NCBI GenBank assembly: GCA_003577165.1
Contig: QEUM01000001.1
Location: forward strand, 248,001 to 312,000
Reading direction: 5' to 3'
DNA: 64,000 nucleotides
Source of the DNA: Armatimonadota bacterium
GTDB lineage: Bacteria; Armatimonadota; Fimbriimonadia; Fimbriimonadales; ATM1
The notes beneath the pieces are model-generated. The model made no database searches and was not told where the DNA came from. It worked only from the letters and a program-made list of their open reading frames with translations. The stretch's first letter is position 1. Each line of letters starts with the position of its first letter. Shown here piece after piece: positions 42,571 to 51,423 of this stretch. A program made the position numbers and the translations under genes.

Positions 42571-44967
42571 CTACACGAACTCCAGGTCCTCGACGCGCTC
42601 TGTGATCGTGCTCTCCTTCTTGTCGAGGTCATAACGAACGACGAGGCACGTGTCCGCCGCCTCGTTGATGTCGTCGATATGGCTGATGAGCAGAATCTGC
42701 TCGAAGTGCTCCCGAAGAGAGCCGATCTGCTCCATGACGCTGTGCCGACGGTAGGCGTCGAGGCTCCCGAAGACCTCGTCGAGAATGAGAAGCCCCATCG
42801 GACTTCCTGCGCGATCTTGCATCATGCGCGCAAGCGCGAGCCTGAGGGCAAGGGCGACGATGTCCGACTCGCCGCCGCTGATCACGTCTTTCGCCACGTC
42901 CTCGTCGAGGAGGGTCGGCTCGTAATCATCGTCCAACGACAGAGCCATGTACCGCCCCCCCGAAAGCCCTTGTAGGATGTCGGAAGCGATGCGCTCTAAC
43001 TCCGGTCTCGCTGCTGAGTTGAGTTGCTCTCTCAGCTCGAGAAGCGCCTTCGCGGCTGCACCGTGAAGTTTGGCTTCCATCTCGCTTGCCTTCGCAGATT
43101 TGTGCCGATCCTCCAAGCCCTCGAGTTCGCTCACGGCCATGGCCAGCATCTTCTCCGTGCTGTCCTTTCGAGCCGACTCGACGTCCCTCAGTTTCTCCAA
43201 CTCGCGGATTCTCTCGCTGCGGCTCGCCGCTTCCTCCAAGACGCGCTGGCACTCTTCACGCGTCATGCCGATCTCTTTCAGTTCCTCCTTCGCCTCGTTC
43301 TGCTTCGCGCGTTCCGCCTCAAACTGTTTTTCCGCCTCCGCGAGTCGCCCCGCCAAGTTCTGGAACTCCTTTTGATGGTCACCGAGGCTCTGGAACTCCA
43401 CCCACATGGGCTTCAGCTGATCGGACTCCTTCGCGACCTCATCGAGGCTTTGCGCTTCACCGGCTATGGGGATGGCCTCCGCCTCTTCGCGCGCCTGCTT
43501 TGCCCTCTTCCTTGCTGCTTCGAGTTGTGCAGTCAACTTGGAACGATGATCCTGTTCCGCCTTGGCGCGCGCCAACTGAGCCTCAGCCTCGACCTCCTGC
43601 TGCCGAAGGCTCTCGATTTCCTTCTGCCTCGCCTCGATCTGCTTCCTCTCTTCTTCAAGTTCGAGCAGCCTCTGGTCCACGCCCCTCAGATCTTCCTGCC
43701 ATCGCTCGATCTCCTTCCGTAGCGCCTCCGTTGTCGGAAGTTTCCCCTCGGGGAGGGGCTGGCCGCATGTCGGACAACGCCCATCCTGAATTGCACTCAG
43801 CTCGCTCTCCTCGCGCAGCTCCAGGTTTGCCACGCGATCGCGCAGCGTCGTCTGCTCCGCATACAATTCCTGGTGTCGCTTCGCGACGTCTCTCTGCGAA
43901 GTGAGAAGCCGACTTTCCTCATCGGAGCGCTTCTCCTTGGCGCTTCGTACTGCCGACTCGATCTCATCCAAAGCGACGGCAGGCGGGCCCGCGAGTTGTG
44001 CCTCCGCTCTCTCGGCCTCTTGCTCATGGATTCGGGCCTCATTTAGGAGGCTCTCCTTGCGAGTGGCTGCCGCTCGCGCGGCTTCGAGTTCGCGGCGAGT
44101 CTTCTCGAGGCTCTCGTACTTCTCCGCAGCTTCGCGGAGGCCTTGGAGGCGTTGCACCGTCGCCTTTCGCGTCTCTAACTCCTCCTTGAAACTGTCGACG
44201 TCGCGCTTCAGCTTGATCCCCAACTCGCGCCTTGCCGCGATCGAGTCCTCGAGTTCGATCGCCCTCTGCGCTTTCTTGGCCATGTCGGCTCGATCCGCGT
44301 GTTCCTTCTGCAGCGCGTCAAGTTGTTCGATCGCGTCCTTGCGCTGCGCCTCGATCTTCGCCAACTCCTGCTTCACGGATTGAACTCTCGACTCTGCAGC
44401 GCGAACGGCCCCCTCATCAACGGACATGGCTTCGGAGGCTTGACGAAAATCGCGCTCCCTCTCCTTCCCCAACTTAGCAGCCCGCTCTAAGACCTGGAGG
44501 CCCAACATCCGACCAACTTCGTCGCTCTTGCGCCTCTCCGTCGGAAATTGAAGAAACGCGATGTCCTTCTGGTTGGTGCAGTAACTGTTCTTGAACTGAA
44601 CGTAGTTGAGTCCCAACAGTTTTTCTGCAAATTCAGTGCAGGCCTCTAGGCCGCTCGCCAGCACGGCCCTGCCGCCATCCTCCAGCGACACGGTGGCGGT
44701 TCGCAGGGAGCGGACGAAACGGTAGCGCGCTCCGCGTATTTCTGCTTCGAGAGTGACTTCGGTCGGCTCATCCGCTTCGGCCCAAAGCCGTCGGATCGTC
44801 GCCTTCTTGTTGCGATGCGCGCCGTAAAGGGCCCAAGAGATCGCTTCGAGGACGGTCGACTTTCCGGAGCCGTTCGCGCCGACGATCGCGACAACTCCGT
44901 CGCGGAACTCGACTTCCGCGTCACGGAACTGCCGAAAGTTCTTGAGGCTAAGCCTCAGCAGTCTCAT
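42571..44967 (-). CDS. sbcC: Nuclease complex ATPase SbcC (Rad50-like)
   Basis: The 798-residue SMC-like ATPase pairs with SbcD to cut hairpins and process DNA ends. Walker A is GANGSGKST near residue 31. Two long coiled-coil arms flank the zinc hook CPTCGQPLPEG (Cys398 and Cys401). The C-terminal half has the signature VISGGESDIVALALRLALA and Walker B LLILDEVFGSLD. It overlaps sbcD by 20 bases. Confidence 0.95.
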   Translation of the reverse strand: MRLLRLSLKNFRQFRDAEVEFRDGVVAIVGANGSGKSTVLEAISWALYGAHRNKKATIRRLWAEADEPTEVTLEAEIRGARYRFVRSLRTATVSLEDGGRAVLASGLEACTEFAEKLLGLNYVQFKNSYCTNQKDIAFLQFPTERRKSDEVGRMLGLQVLERAAKLGKERERDFRQASEAMSVDEGAVRAAESRVQSVKQELAKIEAQRKDAIEQLDALQKEHADRADMAKKAQRAIELEDSIAARRELGIKLKRDVDSFKEELETRKATVQRLQGLREAAEKYESLEKTRRELEAARAAATRKESLLNEARIHEQEAERAEAQLAGPPAVALDEIESAVRSAKEKRSDEESRLLTSQRDVAKRHQELYAEQTTLRDRVANLELREESELSAIQDGRCPTCGQPLPEGKLPTTEALRKEIERWQEDLRGVDQRLLELEEERKQIEARQKEIESLRQQEVEAEAQLARAKAEQDHRSKLTAQLEAARKRAKQAREEAEAIPIAGEAQSLDEVAKESDQLKPMWVEFQSLGDHQKEFQNLAGRLAEAEKQFEAERAKQNEAKEELKEIGMTREECQRVLEEAASRSERIRELEKLRDVESARKDSTEKMLAMAVSELEGLEDRHKSAKASEMEAKLHGAAAKALLELREQLNSAARPELERIASDILQGLSGGRYMALSLDDDYEPTLLDEDVAKDVISGGESDIVALALRLALARMMQDRAGSPMGLLILDEVFGSLDAYRRHSVMEQIGSLREHFEQILLISHIDDINEAADTCLVVRYDLDKKESTITERVEDLEFV

Positions 44968-46087
44968 CCTGCGATTCCTTAATTAGTTGCGCGCCCCGTT
45001 CCGCGAATCGAGCGCGATCGATGTCTGCCGGGAGGCTGTACTGAGCGGCGTACTCCGTCCACGCATGGTCAATGCTCCTCGGGCCCGCGCTCTCGCCGGC
45101 CCCCCCCGGCTCGACGATCTCCGTCTCCAGGGCCAAGCGGTAAAACGCGCAGCGAGACTTCAGTTCCCGCAGCACCGACCCGGAGATCTCCTTTCGCGCG
45201 GAGGGATGCACGCCTCGAACGCGCTGCCGAACGATGGGATCCTGCTCGGGCGGCCACGTCGCGTTGGCCTCCAATCGCCGAGAGATCTCGGCTCCGTCGA
45301 GGCCGGTCGCGTCGATTAGAGGAAGGTCGAACACCCCGCGAACCGGCTCGACCTCGATGAACTCCACCGTCCCACGATCGGAGTCGAACAAGCACCAGCC
45401 CTTCGGCGTGCCGACTTCCTCCCAGATGTTGCTGCTCGTGTAGTCGGTCGAGCCGGAGTAAACGACGTTCTTGCTGAGCGCTCGATGCACGTGATAGTCT
45501 CCGAGCGCCATGTAAGACCACTCGGACGGCCGAAACATTCGAGCATCGAAGTTCGCGCTCGGCAGTTTCAGCGACACGTCGAGGCCGTGTGCCACCAACA
45601 CTCCGACGTTCGAGCCACCCGCAGGAAGAATCGTCGTCGCCGCCACCTCCGACAGTCCTCGGCTCGGTATCGCCATGAGCGAAAGGCCCGGAACGATCTC
45701 GACGCTCGCGATCCCGTCGCAGAACACGTGAACCCCTGGTATGCCTCCCGTTCCGGAAGGGTCGCCAAACAGGCGAAGGATGTTGCCGGAATCCGCGGTC
45801 GAAGGCGTTTCGTGGTTGCCGGCCACGATGACGAAGGGCCTCCATCCGCGCCGCTCCTGAAACTTGTGCATCCGCTTGTAGGCGTTGACGATCGTGTGAT
45901 TGCTCGGGCGCACGCGATCGAAGAAGTCACCCGCATGGATGACGACGTCGACATCCGCATCGCAAATCGAATCGAGATTTCGCTCAAACGTCTTGAAGAC
46001 GTCGATTTCGCGCTGGTTGATCCCGTTGACCAACCGGGAGTAAGCGATGTACCCCAAGTGCGTGTCGCTGAAGTGGGCGATTCTCAC
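44948..46087 (-). CDS. sbcD: Nuclease complex exonuclease SbcD (Mre11-like)
   Basis: The 379-residue calcineurin-like nuclease has its metal-binding motifs in order: FSDTHLGY near the N-terminus, IHAGDFFDR, VAGNHETPS, and LVAHGLDVSL and GDYHVHRAL further on. The C-terminal capping domain follows. It is the partner of SbcC, whose gene overlaps its 3' end. Upstream it overlaps the small membrane protein gene by four bases, so four genes form one operon. Confidence 0.94.
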   Translation of the reverse strand: MRIAHFSDTHLGYIAYSRLVNGINQREIDVFKTFERNLDSICDADVDVVIHAGDFFDRVRPSNHTIVNAYKRMHKFQERRGWRPFVIVAGNHETPSTADSGNILRLFGDPSGTGGIPGVHVFCDGIASVEIVPGLSLMAIPSRGLSEVAATTILPAGGSNVGVLVAHGLDVSLKLPSANFDARMFRPSEWSYMALGDYHVHRALSKNVVYSGSTDYTSSNIWEEVGTPKGWCLFDSDRGTVEFIEVEPVRGVFDLPLIDATGLDGAEISRRLEANATWPPEQDPIVRQRVRGVHPSARKEISGSVLRELKSRCAFYRLALETEIVEPGGAGESAGPRSIDHAWTEYAAQYSLPADIDRARFAERGAQLIKESQDETAEA

Positions 46088-46611
46088 CGATTCTTTGGGG
46101 GGCGGGAGACGGAACCGTCCGCGTAGAGCACCGCTCCGTTCGGCAGCGCGGATTCCAGTGGAGTGTCGTCGTACGCGTTCCTCTTCGTCTTCTCGCTGTC
46201 GTAGAGGAGAGGAGTGCTGGCCAAGTCTTCCAACTGGTCAGCCGTCTTTCCTGCGACCGTCCCGTTGTAGGCGAAACCGTACTCGTCGGCTGAATCCTCG
46301 AATTCGGGACGCTTCAGTTTTTTCGCTTGCTCTTCCGGCTTCATGTCGTCGGTGTGAAGGTACACAGCGAGCGCGTCCATCCACCTTTCCGCAGGCGGAT
46401 ACGCTCCCTCCGCCTCCATGTACGTCTTCATCGCCTGTCCGAGCACCTTGAGAGTCTGTTCACTCGACTCGGCATGGAAAGAACGCTTCGGACTGCAGTA
46501 GATCTGGATCGCGGCCGGGATTTTGCCTAAGTACGGCCAGAGCCAGATCGCGAGCGCGGCCGGTACGCCGATTACGAAGAGTGTGAGCAGTCGCCCCTTC
46601 TTGAGTCTCAT
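46084..46611 (-). CDS. Membrane-anchored protein of unknown function
   Basis: The 175-residue protein has a basic start and one N-terminal membrane helix (residues 8-28), with the rest probably outside. Segments EQTLKVLGQAMKTYMEAEGAYPPAERWMDALAVY resemble, in spacing only, the post-helix region of pseudopilin-like proteins that end in a small exposed domain. I see no prepilin cleavage motif. It overlaps the mannosidase gene and sbcD by four bases each. No function is assigned. Confidence 0.7.
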   Translation of the reverse strand: MRLKKGRLLTLFVIGVPAALAIWLWPYLGKIPAAIQIYCSPKRSFHAESSEQTLKVLGQAMKTYMEAEGAYPPAERWMDALAVYLHTDDMKPEEQAKKLKRPEFEDSADEYGFAYNGTVAGKTADQLEDLASTPLLYDSEKTKRNAYDDTPLESALPNGAVLYADGSVSRPPKNR

Positions 46612-49600
46612 ACTTCCAATTTCATCGTGATGATTTCAAAAGGCTTGTAATCGAATTGTACGGCCCCGTCCTGCACTGCGAGCGAAGTGACCGGCTCCTC
46701 GAGGAGGTTGCAGAGAGTCGCGGACTTCACCTTCTTACTGCAGTGCAATTCCGCCGCTCCTCGCGCGTTGTGACATTCGTAGAGCCGAACCACGATCGAG
46801 TTGTCATCCTCCGCCTTCTTGACCGCCTCGATGACGATGTTTCGGTCTTCGCACGAGACGAACTTGTCTGTGGGTGCGCCGGTTCCCTTGCCCGGTTTCA
46901 AAGGACGCACGCGGAGCGGGGCGTTGATCGCGTACGCGGCCTGCACGACGCCTGCCCAATTGTACGGGCCGAAGTGAGGCATGAGCACGTAAGTGAAACG
47001 ATGCACGCCCATGTCCGCGTTCGGATCCGGGGCCTTCGGCGAGCGAAGCAGCGTGAGCCGGATGACGTTCTCGTGGACGTCATGCCCGTACTTCGAGTCG
47101 TTGATGAGCGCGACTCCATGATCCCCTTCGCTCACGTCCACCCATTTGTGCGCGCAGACTTCGAACTTCGCGGCATCCCACGAGGTGTTCCGGTGTGTCG
47201 GCCGCTCAAGATTCCCGAACTGGATTTCGTACGTTGCGCGCGAAGGGTTCACGTTTACGGGAAACGCGACTTTGAGCAGTTTTTCGCTCTCACGCCAGTC
47301 GATCCAGGTATCGAATCGAATGCCGGGAGTCGGCCCGAGGCTGATGCGCTGCACGATTCGGCTTTCACCGAACCGACGTTCGACCTCCGCCGCGACTCGC
47401 ACGGGGCCGCGCTCGACGATCTCGAACCGACTGGACTTGACCAAGTCGACGCCGGTCTCCAGCATGTAGGGATCCACGTCCCACGCGCTCCAGAATAGGG
47501 GCTTGTCTTCAAAGAGTTGAAAGAGATTCCCGAGGCTCCCTTCCTGCAAATACTCGCACTGGTCCTCCGTAGAGACGATGCTCGTTAGGTTGCCGTGGGA
47601 GTCGAATCGAATCGTCCAATGCTCGTTCTGCAGTTTCTTGCCGCTTGCGCGGAGTTTCTCGTCGCCCTCGCGGTCCCGGTCCGAAAGGACCGCCACAGCA
47701 ACCCGTCCCGACGCGGCATCGGGTGTCTTGAAGACGAGCGCCCGCTGCCCGAACTCCACGATCTCCTGCACCGGCACCTCTTCGTCGCCACACACGATGG
47801 ACTTTGCTCCCGACTTCTTAGTGAGCGGAATGCGCCCTTCCGTCGGCACGTCTGCGAACTGGAACATCGAGTAGGCTTGTCCCTGGTCCGGCGCGCTCTG
47901 CGAACTCGCGATCGCTTCCATCTTCTCGCCGAGGATTCGCTCTGCCGTTTCCAAAATCGAAGCGTACTCCCGATCGGTCTGGCGATAGACCTCCTGAACG
48001 CTCGTCCCAGGGATGATGTCGTGGAACTGATTGAACAGCACGCGCTTCCAAAGGTCTTCGATCTCGCGGGCCGCGTAGTCGGTCGGAAATCCTGGCGAAA
48101 AGCAGCTTAGCAACTCCACGTCGCGCAGGAGGAACTCCGCGTAGCGGTTGTACTTCTTGTTGTTGGCTTGCGTCGTGTAAGTCCCGCGGTGAAGTTCGAA
48201 GTAGAGTTCTCCTGACCAAACGGCCAGGTCTCGGCTTTCTTCCTTCGCCCTCTGGAAGAAGTCGGACGCCCTCATGCGACTGATTTGCGGGAGCCCGGGG
48301 GCCGCTTTGGCTCGCCTCAGCATCTCGAGGTGCTCGGCGGTCGGCCCGCCGCCGCCATCGCCGTATCCGAACACATAGGCGGAGTAATCGCAGCGGCCGT
48401 GGTCGCGGTGCTCGCGAACGTGCTTCATCAACTCTTCCGGCGTGCACATGCCGCAGTAGGTGTCGGCCGGCGGAAAGTGCGACCAAACCCTCGAACCATC
48501 GATCCCCTGCCACCAGAAGGTGTTGTGTGGGAACCGATTGAACTGATTCCAACTGATCTTCTGTGTGAGGAAGTAATCGATTCCGGCCTTCTTTAGGATT
48601 TGAGGCAATGCGGCCGAGTATCCGAACACATCGGGCAGCCACAGGTCCTTGACCCGCACTCCCAACTTCCGCTCGAAATAGCGAACGCCGTAAAGAAGTT
48701 GACGAACCAGCGACTCCCCGCTCGGGACGTTGGTGTCCGCCTCCACCCACATCGCCCCGACGGGCTCCCACTGCTTCGAGGCGATCTTCCCCTTCACTAA
48801 ATCGAAGAGTTTTGGATACTGCTGCTCCAGCCACTCGTACTGCGCAGGTTGACTGTGAACGAACAGGTGTTCTGGATAGCGATCCATCAGGGCGATCTGA
48901 GTCGCCGTCGTGTGCGCCATTTTCTTGACCGTGATCGGCACCGGCCAGAGCCAAGCGGAGTCGAGATGCGCGTGCCCGAACGGCGCAACGTTGTGATAAA
49001 GGTCCACCCTTCTGCCGGACGTCGCTTCCGCGATCAATTTCCTGCATTCGGACACGCTTTGCTTCCGAGATGCATCGTACTGGTTGACGACTGCGTTGAG
49101 CGCGCGGAGGATGTGTTCGCGCGCGGCGTCTCCTCTTGGCAGGGTCGTCATGAGGTTCTGGCAGAACTTGCAGTCTAAAAGCAGTTGCCACAGGTCTCGG
49201 TCGAATGGGGCCATCCACGCGCCCTTCACCTCGAACGGCTTCGGTTTCGGATCCTCGAACTGGCCGTGGACCCGCACGTTCGGGTTCGTCCCATAGGCCT
49301 CTACATAGACTTCGACCTTTTCTCCGCCTCGGGCTTGAGGCGTGATCGCGTACCAGGAGTGCGGCCCGTCCAAGCCCCACACAGGCACACTCCCTTTCCA
49401 AACGGTTCGTTCCCCACCGACTTCGATCTGCGCCGCCACTTCCCGGTCCGCCCATGCCCTTGGGATCGAGCCGAGCGCACGGAACCAGACCGTGCGCCAC
49501 ACCGGACCCCACTTGTAGCCCGGTCCCACCTTTGCGAACTTGCCCTTAGCAGCCTCCCGAGCGTCGCGGTGAGCCTCGGAACTGAACTCGATGGAGAGCG

Positions 49601-49688
49601 GCTGCCTGGCCCCGTATACGCGAGGCTCGAGTTCGGTGCGCAGGAAGAGGTCGATGCGTCGTTCGGTGATTTCAGGGTGCTTGAGCAT
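46608..49688 (-). CDS. Alpha-mannosidase, glycoside hydrolase family 38
   Basis: The 1026-residue enzyme has the GH38 layout: an N-terminal beta region, the catalytic barrel with the zinc site FGHAHLDSAWLWP and the nucleophile Asp in LWLPDVFGYSAALPQI, then the helical bundle and the beta-sandwich domains. No signal peptide is seen, so it acts in the cytoplasm. The ATG at 49688 is preferred by homology over one at 49757, whose extra residues look non-coding. It is the first gene of an operon with a membrane protein, sbcD and sbcC, an unexpected grouping. Confidence 0.92.
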   Translation of the reverse strand: MLKHPEITERRIDLFLRTELEPRVYGARQPLSIEFSSEAHRDAREAAKGKFAKVGPGYKWGPVWRTVWFRALGSIPRAWADREVAAQIEVGGERTVWKGSVPVWGLDGPHSWYAITPQARGGEKVEVYVEAYGTNPNVRVHGQFEDPKPKPFEVKGAWMAPFDRDLWQLLLDCKFCQNLMTTLPRGDAAREHILRALNAVVNQYDASRKQSVSECRKLIAEATSGRRVDLYHNVAPFGHAHLDSAWLWPVPITVKKMAHTTATQIALMDRYPEHLFVHSQPAQYEWLEQQYPKLFDLVKGKIASKQWEPVGAMWVEADTNVPSGESLVRQLLYGVRYFERKLGVRVKDLWLPDVFGYSAALPQILKKAGIDYFLTQKISWNQFNRFPHNTFWWQGIDGSRVWSHFPPADTYCGMCTPEELMKHVREHRDHGRCDYSAYVFGYGDGGGGPTAEHLEMLRRAKAAPGLPQISRMRASDFFQRAKEESRDLAVWSGELYFELHRGTYTTQANNKKYNRYAEFLLRDVELLSCFSPGFPTDYAAREIEDLWKRVLFNQFHDIIPGTSVQEVYRQTDREYASILETAERILGEKMEAIASSQSAPDQGQAYSMFQFADVPTEGRIPLTKKSGAKSIVCGDEEVPVQEIVEFGQRALVFKTPDAASGRVAVAVLSDRDREGDEKLRASGKKLQNEHWTIRFDSHGNLTSIVSTEDQCEYLQEGSLGNLFQLFEDKPLFWSAWDVDPYMLETGVDLVKSSRFEIVERGPVRVAAEVERRFGESRIVQRISLGPTPGIRFDTWIDWRESEKLLKVAFPVNVNPSRATYEIQFGNLERPTHRNTSWDAAKFEVCAHKWVDVSEGDHGVALINDSKYGHDVHENVIRLTLLRSPKAPDPNADMGVHRFTYVLMPHFGPYNWAGVVQAAYAINAPLRVRPLKPGKGTGAPTDKFVSCEDRNIVIEAVKKAEDDNSIVVRLYECHNARGAAELHCSKKVKSATLCNLLEEPVTSLAVQDGAVQFDYKPFEIITMKLEV

Positions 49689-49780
49689 GGGTGTCCGGGG
49701 GGCCTGAGGCCGGCGGCTATTGTGCCAGGTTTTGGGCCTGTCGCCCGCCCCGCTCATTTCTCCTACATATAGTATTTAGG

Positions 49781-49786
49781 TAATAT
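49781..49786 (+). promoter_or_regulatory. -10 box placed for a leaderless dprA-like transcript
   Basis: TAATAT ends six bases before the ATG at 49793, in an AT-rich patch (49764-49791) that stands out from its surroundings. Confidence 0.5.
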
Positions 49787-49792
49787 TCTTAC

Positions 49793-50659
49793 ATGCCGCC
49801 TCCGTCGCCAGCAGAGCGCCTCCTGCTTCGCCTATTCGGCCCAGGCGGTGTGGCGCAGCGCAGGCCCTCCGCCTGGCTTCCCGTCTGGCAGGTGCTGTCC
49901 GTCGCCGAGCCATCCTCTTGGCCCCAAGAGTTGCGCGCCCGGGGCCTCTTCGACGAGGCGGCGTTCGCCGAGCGCTTCCTCGCTGTGCCAGACCTCTCTC
50001 CCCCCAAACCGCCTCGCGGATGGCGCGTGGCCGCGCCGGCTTCTCGCATCCTCCCGGCGAGGGCCCTGCTTGCCCTCGGACGCGCTCTGCCCCCGATCCT
50101 TTGGCATCGGGGTGCTCTTCCCTCCCAGGAGTCGCACTGGCTCGCCGTGGTCGGGAGCCGGCGTCTCTCCGACGAGGAAGCACAAATGGCAGAGGCGGCG
50201 GGAGCAGCGGCGGCCAGGCTCGGCATGGCCGTCGTGAGCGGAGGTGCGGAAGGCGCGGACTCCCTGGCGCTTGGGACGTGCGTGTCATCAGGCGGGCTCG
50301 CTCTGTCTCTGCTGCCCGGCGGGGGACAGGGCGCGCGCCCACTCTGGGGCGAAGCCACGATCAACCCAGCGGCTCCGGCCTTCAGCGTCGAGGGTGCGCA
50401 TCGCCGCAACCGCTGGGTCTACGGATCCGCTTGCGCTGCCCTCGTGATCGCCAGCCGCTTTTCAGCGGGCGGGACATGGTCCGGCGTGATCGCCGCTCGG
50501 CGCCTGCGCCTTTGCCCGATCTTCGTGTACATGGCAGGAGAGCCGAGCAGCGGAAACGACGCGCTTGCGCGCATCGGGCTTCCGACCGTGTCGTCTCAAG
50601 CCGAACTCGAAGGCCGTCTTTTTGCGGTATTAGAATCCCTCAGCAGAGGGGCCGCGTGA
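49793..50659 (+). CDS. DprA/Smf-like DNA-processing protein
   Basis: The 288-residue protein has a Rossmann-like core similar to DprA, the loader of RecA on incoming DNA in transformation. The core shows WLAVVGSRRLSDEE, AVVSGGAEGADSLA, SLLPGGG and AFSVEGAHRRNRWVYGSACAALVIAS. These align with the DprA motifs, but the GID-AH segment is altered to GADSLA and the usual C-terminal winged helix is lacking. It could also be a DprA relative with another task. It is very GC-rich and stands alone. Confidence 0.72.
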   Translation: MPPPSPAERLLLRLFGPGGVAQRRPSAWLPVWQVLSVAEPSSWPQELRARGLFDEAAFAERFLAVPDLSPPKPPRGWRVAAPASRILPARALLALGRALPPILWHRGALPSQESHWLAVVGSRRLSDEEAQMAEAAGAAAARLGMAVVSGGAEGADSLALGTCVSSGGLALSLLPGGGQGARPLWGEATINPAAPAFSVEGAHRRNRWVYGSACAALVIASRFSAGGTWSGVIAARRLRLCPIFVYMAGEPSSGNDALARIGLPTVSSQAELEGRLFAVLESLSRGAA

Positions 50660-50666
50660 GATCCCG

Positions 50667-51356
50667 TCAGAACGAGTAGAAGAACAGCCTCGGCGCGCGG
50701 TTCGCCGCCTGCCCGACCGCTCCCATCGCCACCGCCGTGTATCTCGTTCCCGCGTTCGCACGGAACGTCGTCTTATAGAGTTCTTGCCCTGCGGCCGACA
50801 AGAGCCGTACCTCATACTCGTCCGGCGAATATCCGATCACCTTCGTCGAGGCGCCGAATTGGAGCACGGGGTATCCGTTTAGGGGCTTCTTGTCCAATTC
50901 GACCTTCACGGCTGCGCCGTCGGACATCGCGTTGACGAATTGAAACTGCGCGCTCGACATGGATGGCCGGCCCGCCGTCGAGTCTCGAAGAACCACGGTT
51001 TGGAAGTTCCCCGATACGGTTACGAAACCGCACAGGATGACCGTGTGAGGATACGCCGGCTGGAGTTCGATCATCACGTCGTTGGAGAGGCGCTCGCCTT
51101 GCCAAGTGAGCACGTGGGTCGGAACCCTGCGAGAGGGGACCTCGACGTCCGCATACGCCGTTCGCTGGCCGTAAGGGATCCCGGTCCATTGCCACTCGCC
51201 GATCTGAATTGTCAGAACCTGGTAGTCCACGATCGCGTTCAAAACGCGAACTTGGGCCGCGCGCGAGCGCGCGTATTGGCTTCCTGAGTAGGTCTGCGGC
51301 TCGAGAGAGCCGGTCGGTGTAACGAGGGCTGCGGCGGCAACAAAAACGGCGAACAT
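50667..51356 (-). CDS. Exported DUF4397-type protein
   Basis: The 229-residue protein begins with a signal peptide (MFAVFVAAAALVTP). The body shows two beta-rich repeats: AQVRVLNAIVDYQVLTIQIG at residue 34 and AQFQFVNAMSDGAAVKVELD near 138. This is the pattern of DUF4397, a family of unknown role in surface or secreted proteins. GGAGA lies before the ATG at 51356; an earlier start at 51419 has no ribosome site. It is divergent from the next gene. Confidence 0.75.
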   Translation of the reverse strand: MFAVFVAAAALVTPTGSLEPQTYSGSQYARSRAAQVRVLNAIVDYQVLTIQIGEWQWTGIPYGQRTAYADVEVPSRRVPTHVLTWQGERLSNDVMIELQPAYPHTVILCGFVTVSGNFQTVVLRDSTAGRPSMSSAQFQFVNAMSDGAAVKVELDKKPLNGYPVLQFGASTKVIGYSPDEYEVRLLSAAGQELYKTTFRANAGTRYTAVAMGAVGQAANRAPRLFFYSF

Positions 51357-51423
51357 AGACTTCTCCCAGTTCCAATACGAAGACCCCCGCCGGGAGTTTC
51401 GGCGACTTCCTCCCACCATTCGG

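Noticed and set aside
47818-49512. 564-codon minus-strand frame inside the mannosidase
   Set aside because: Second frame of the same strand, Arg- and Ser-rich; the GH38 frame carries all motifs.
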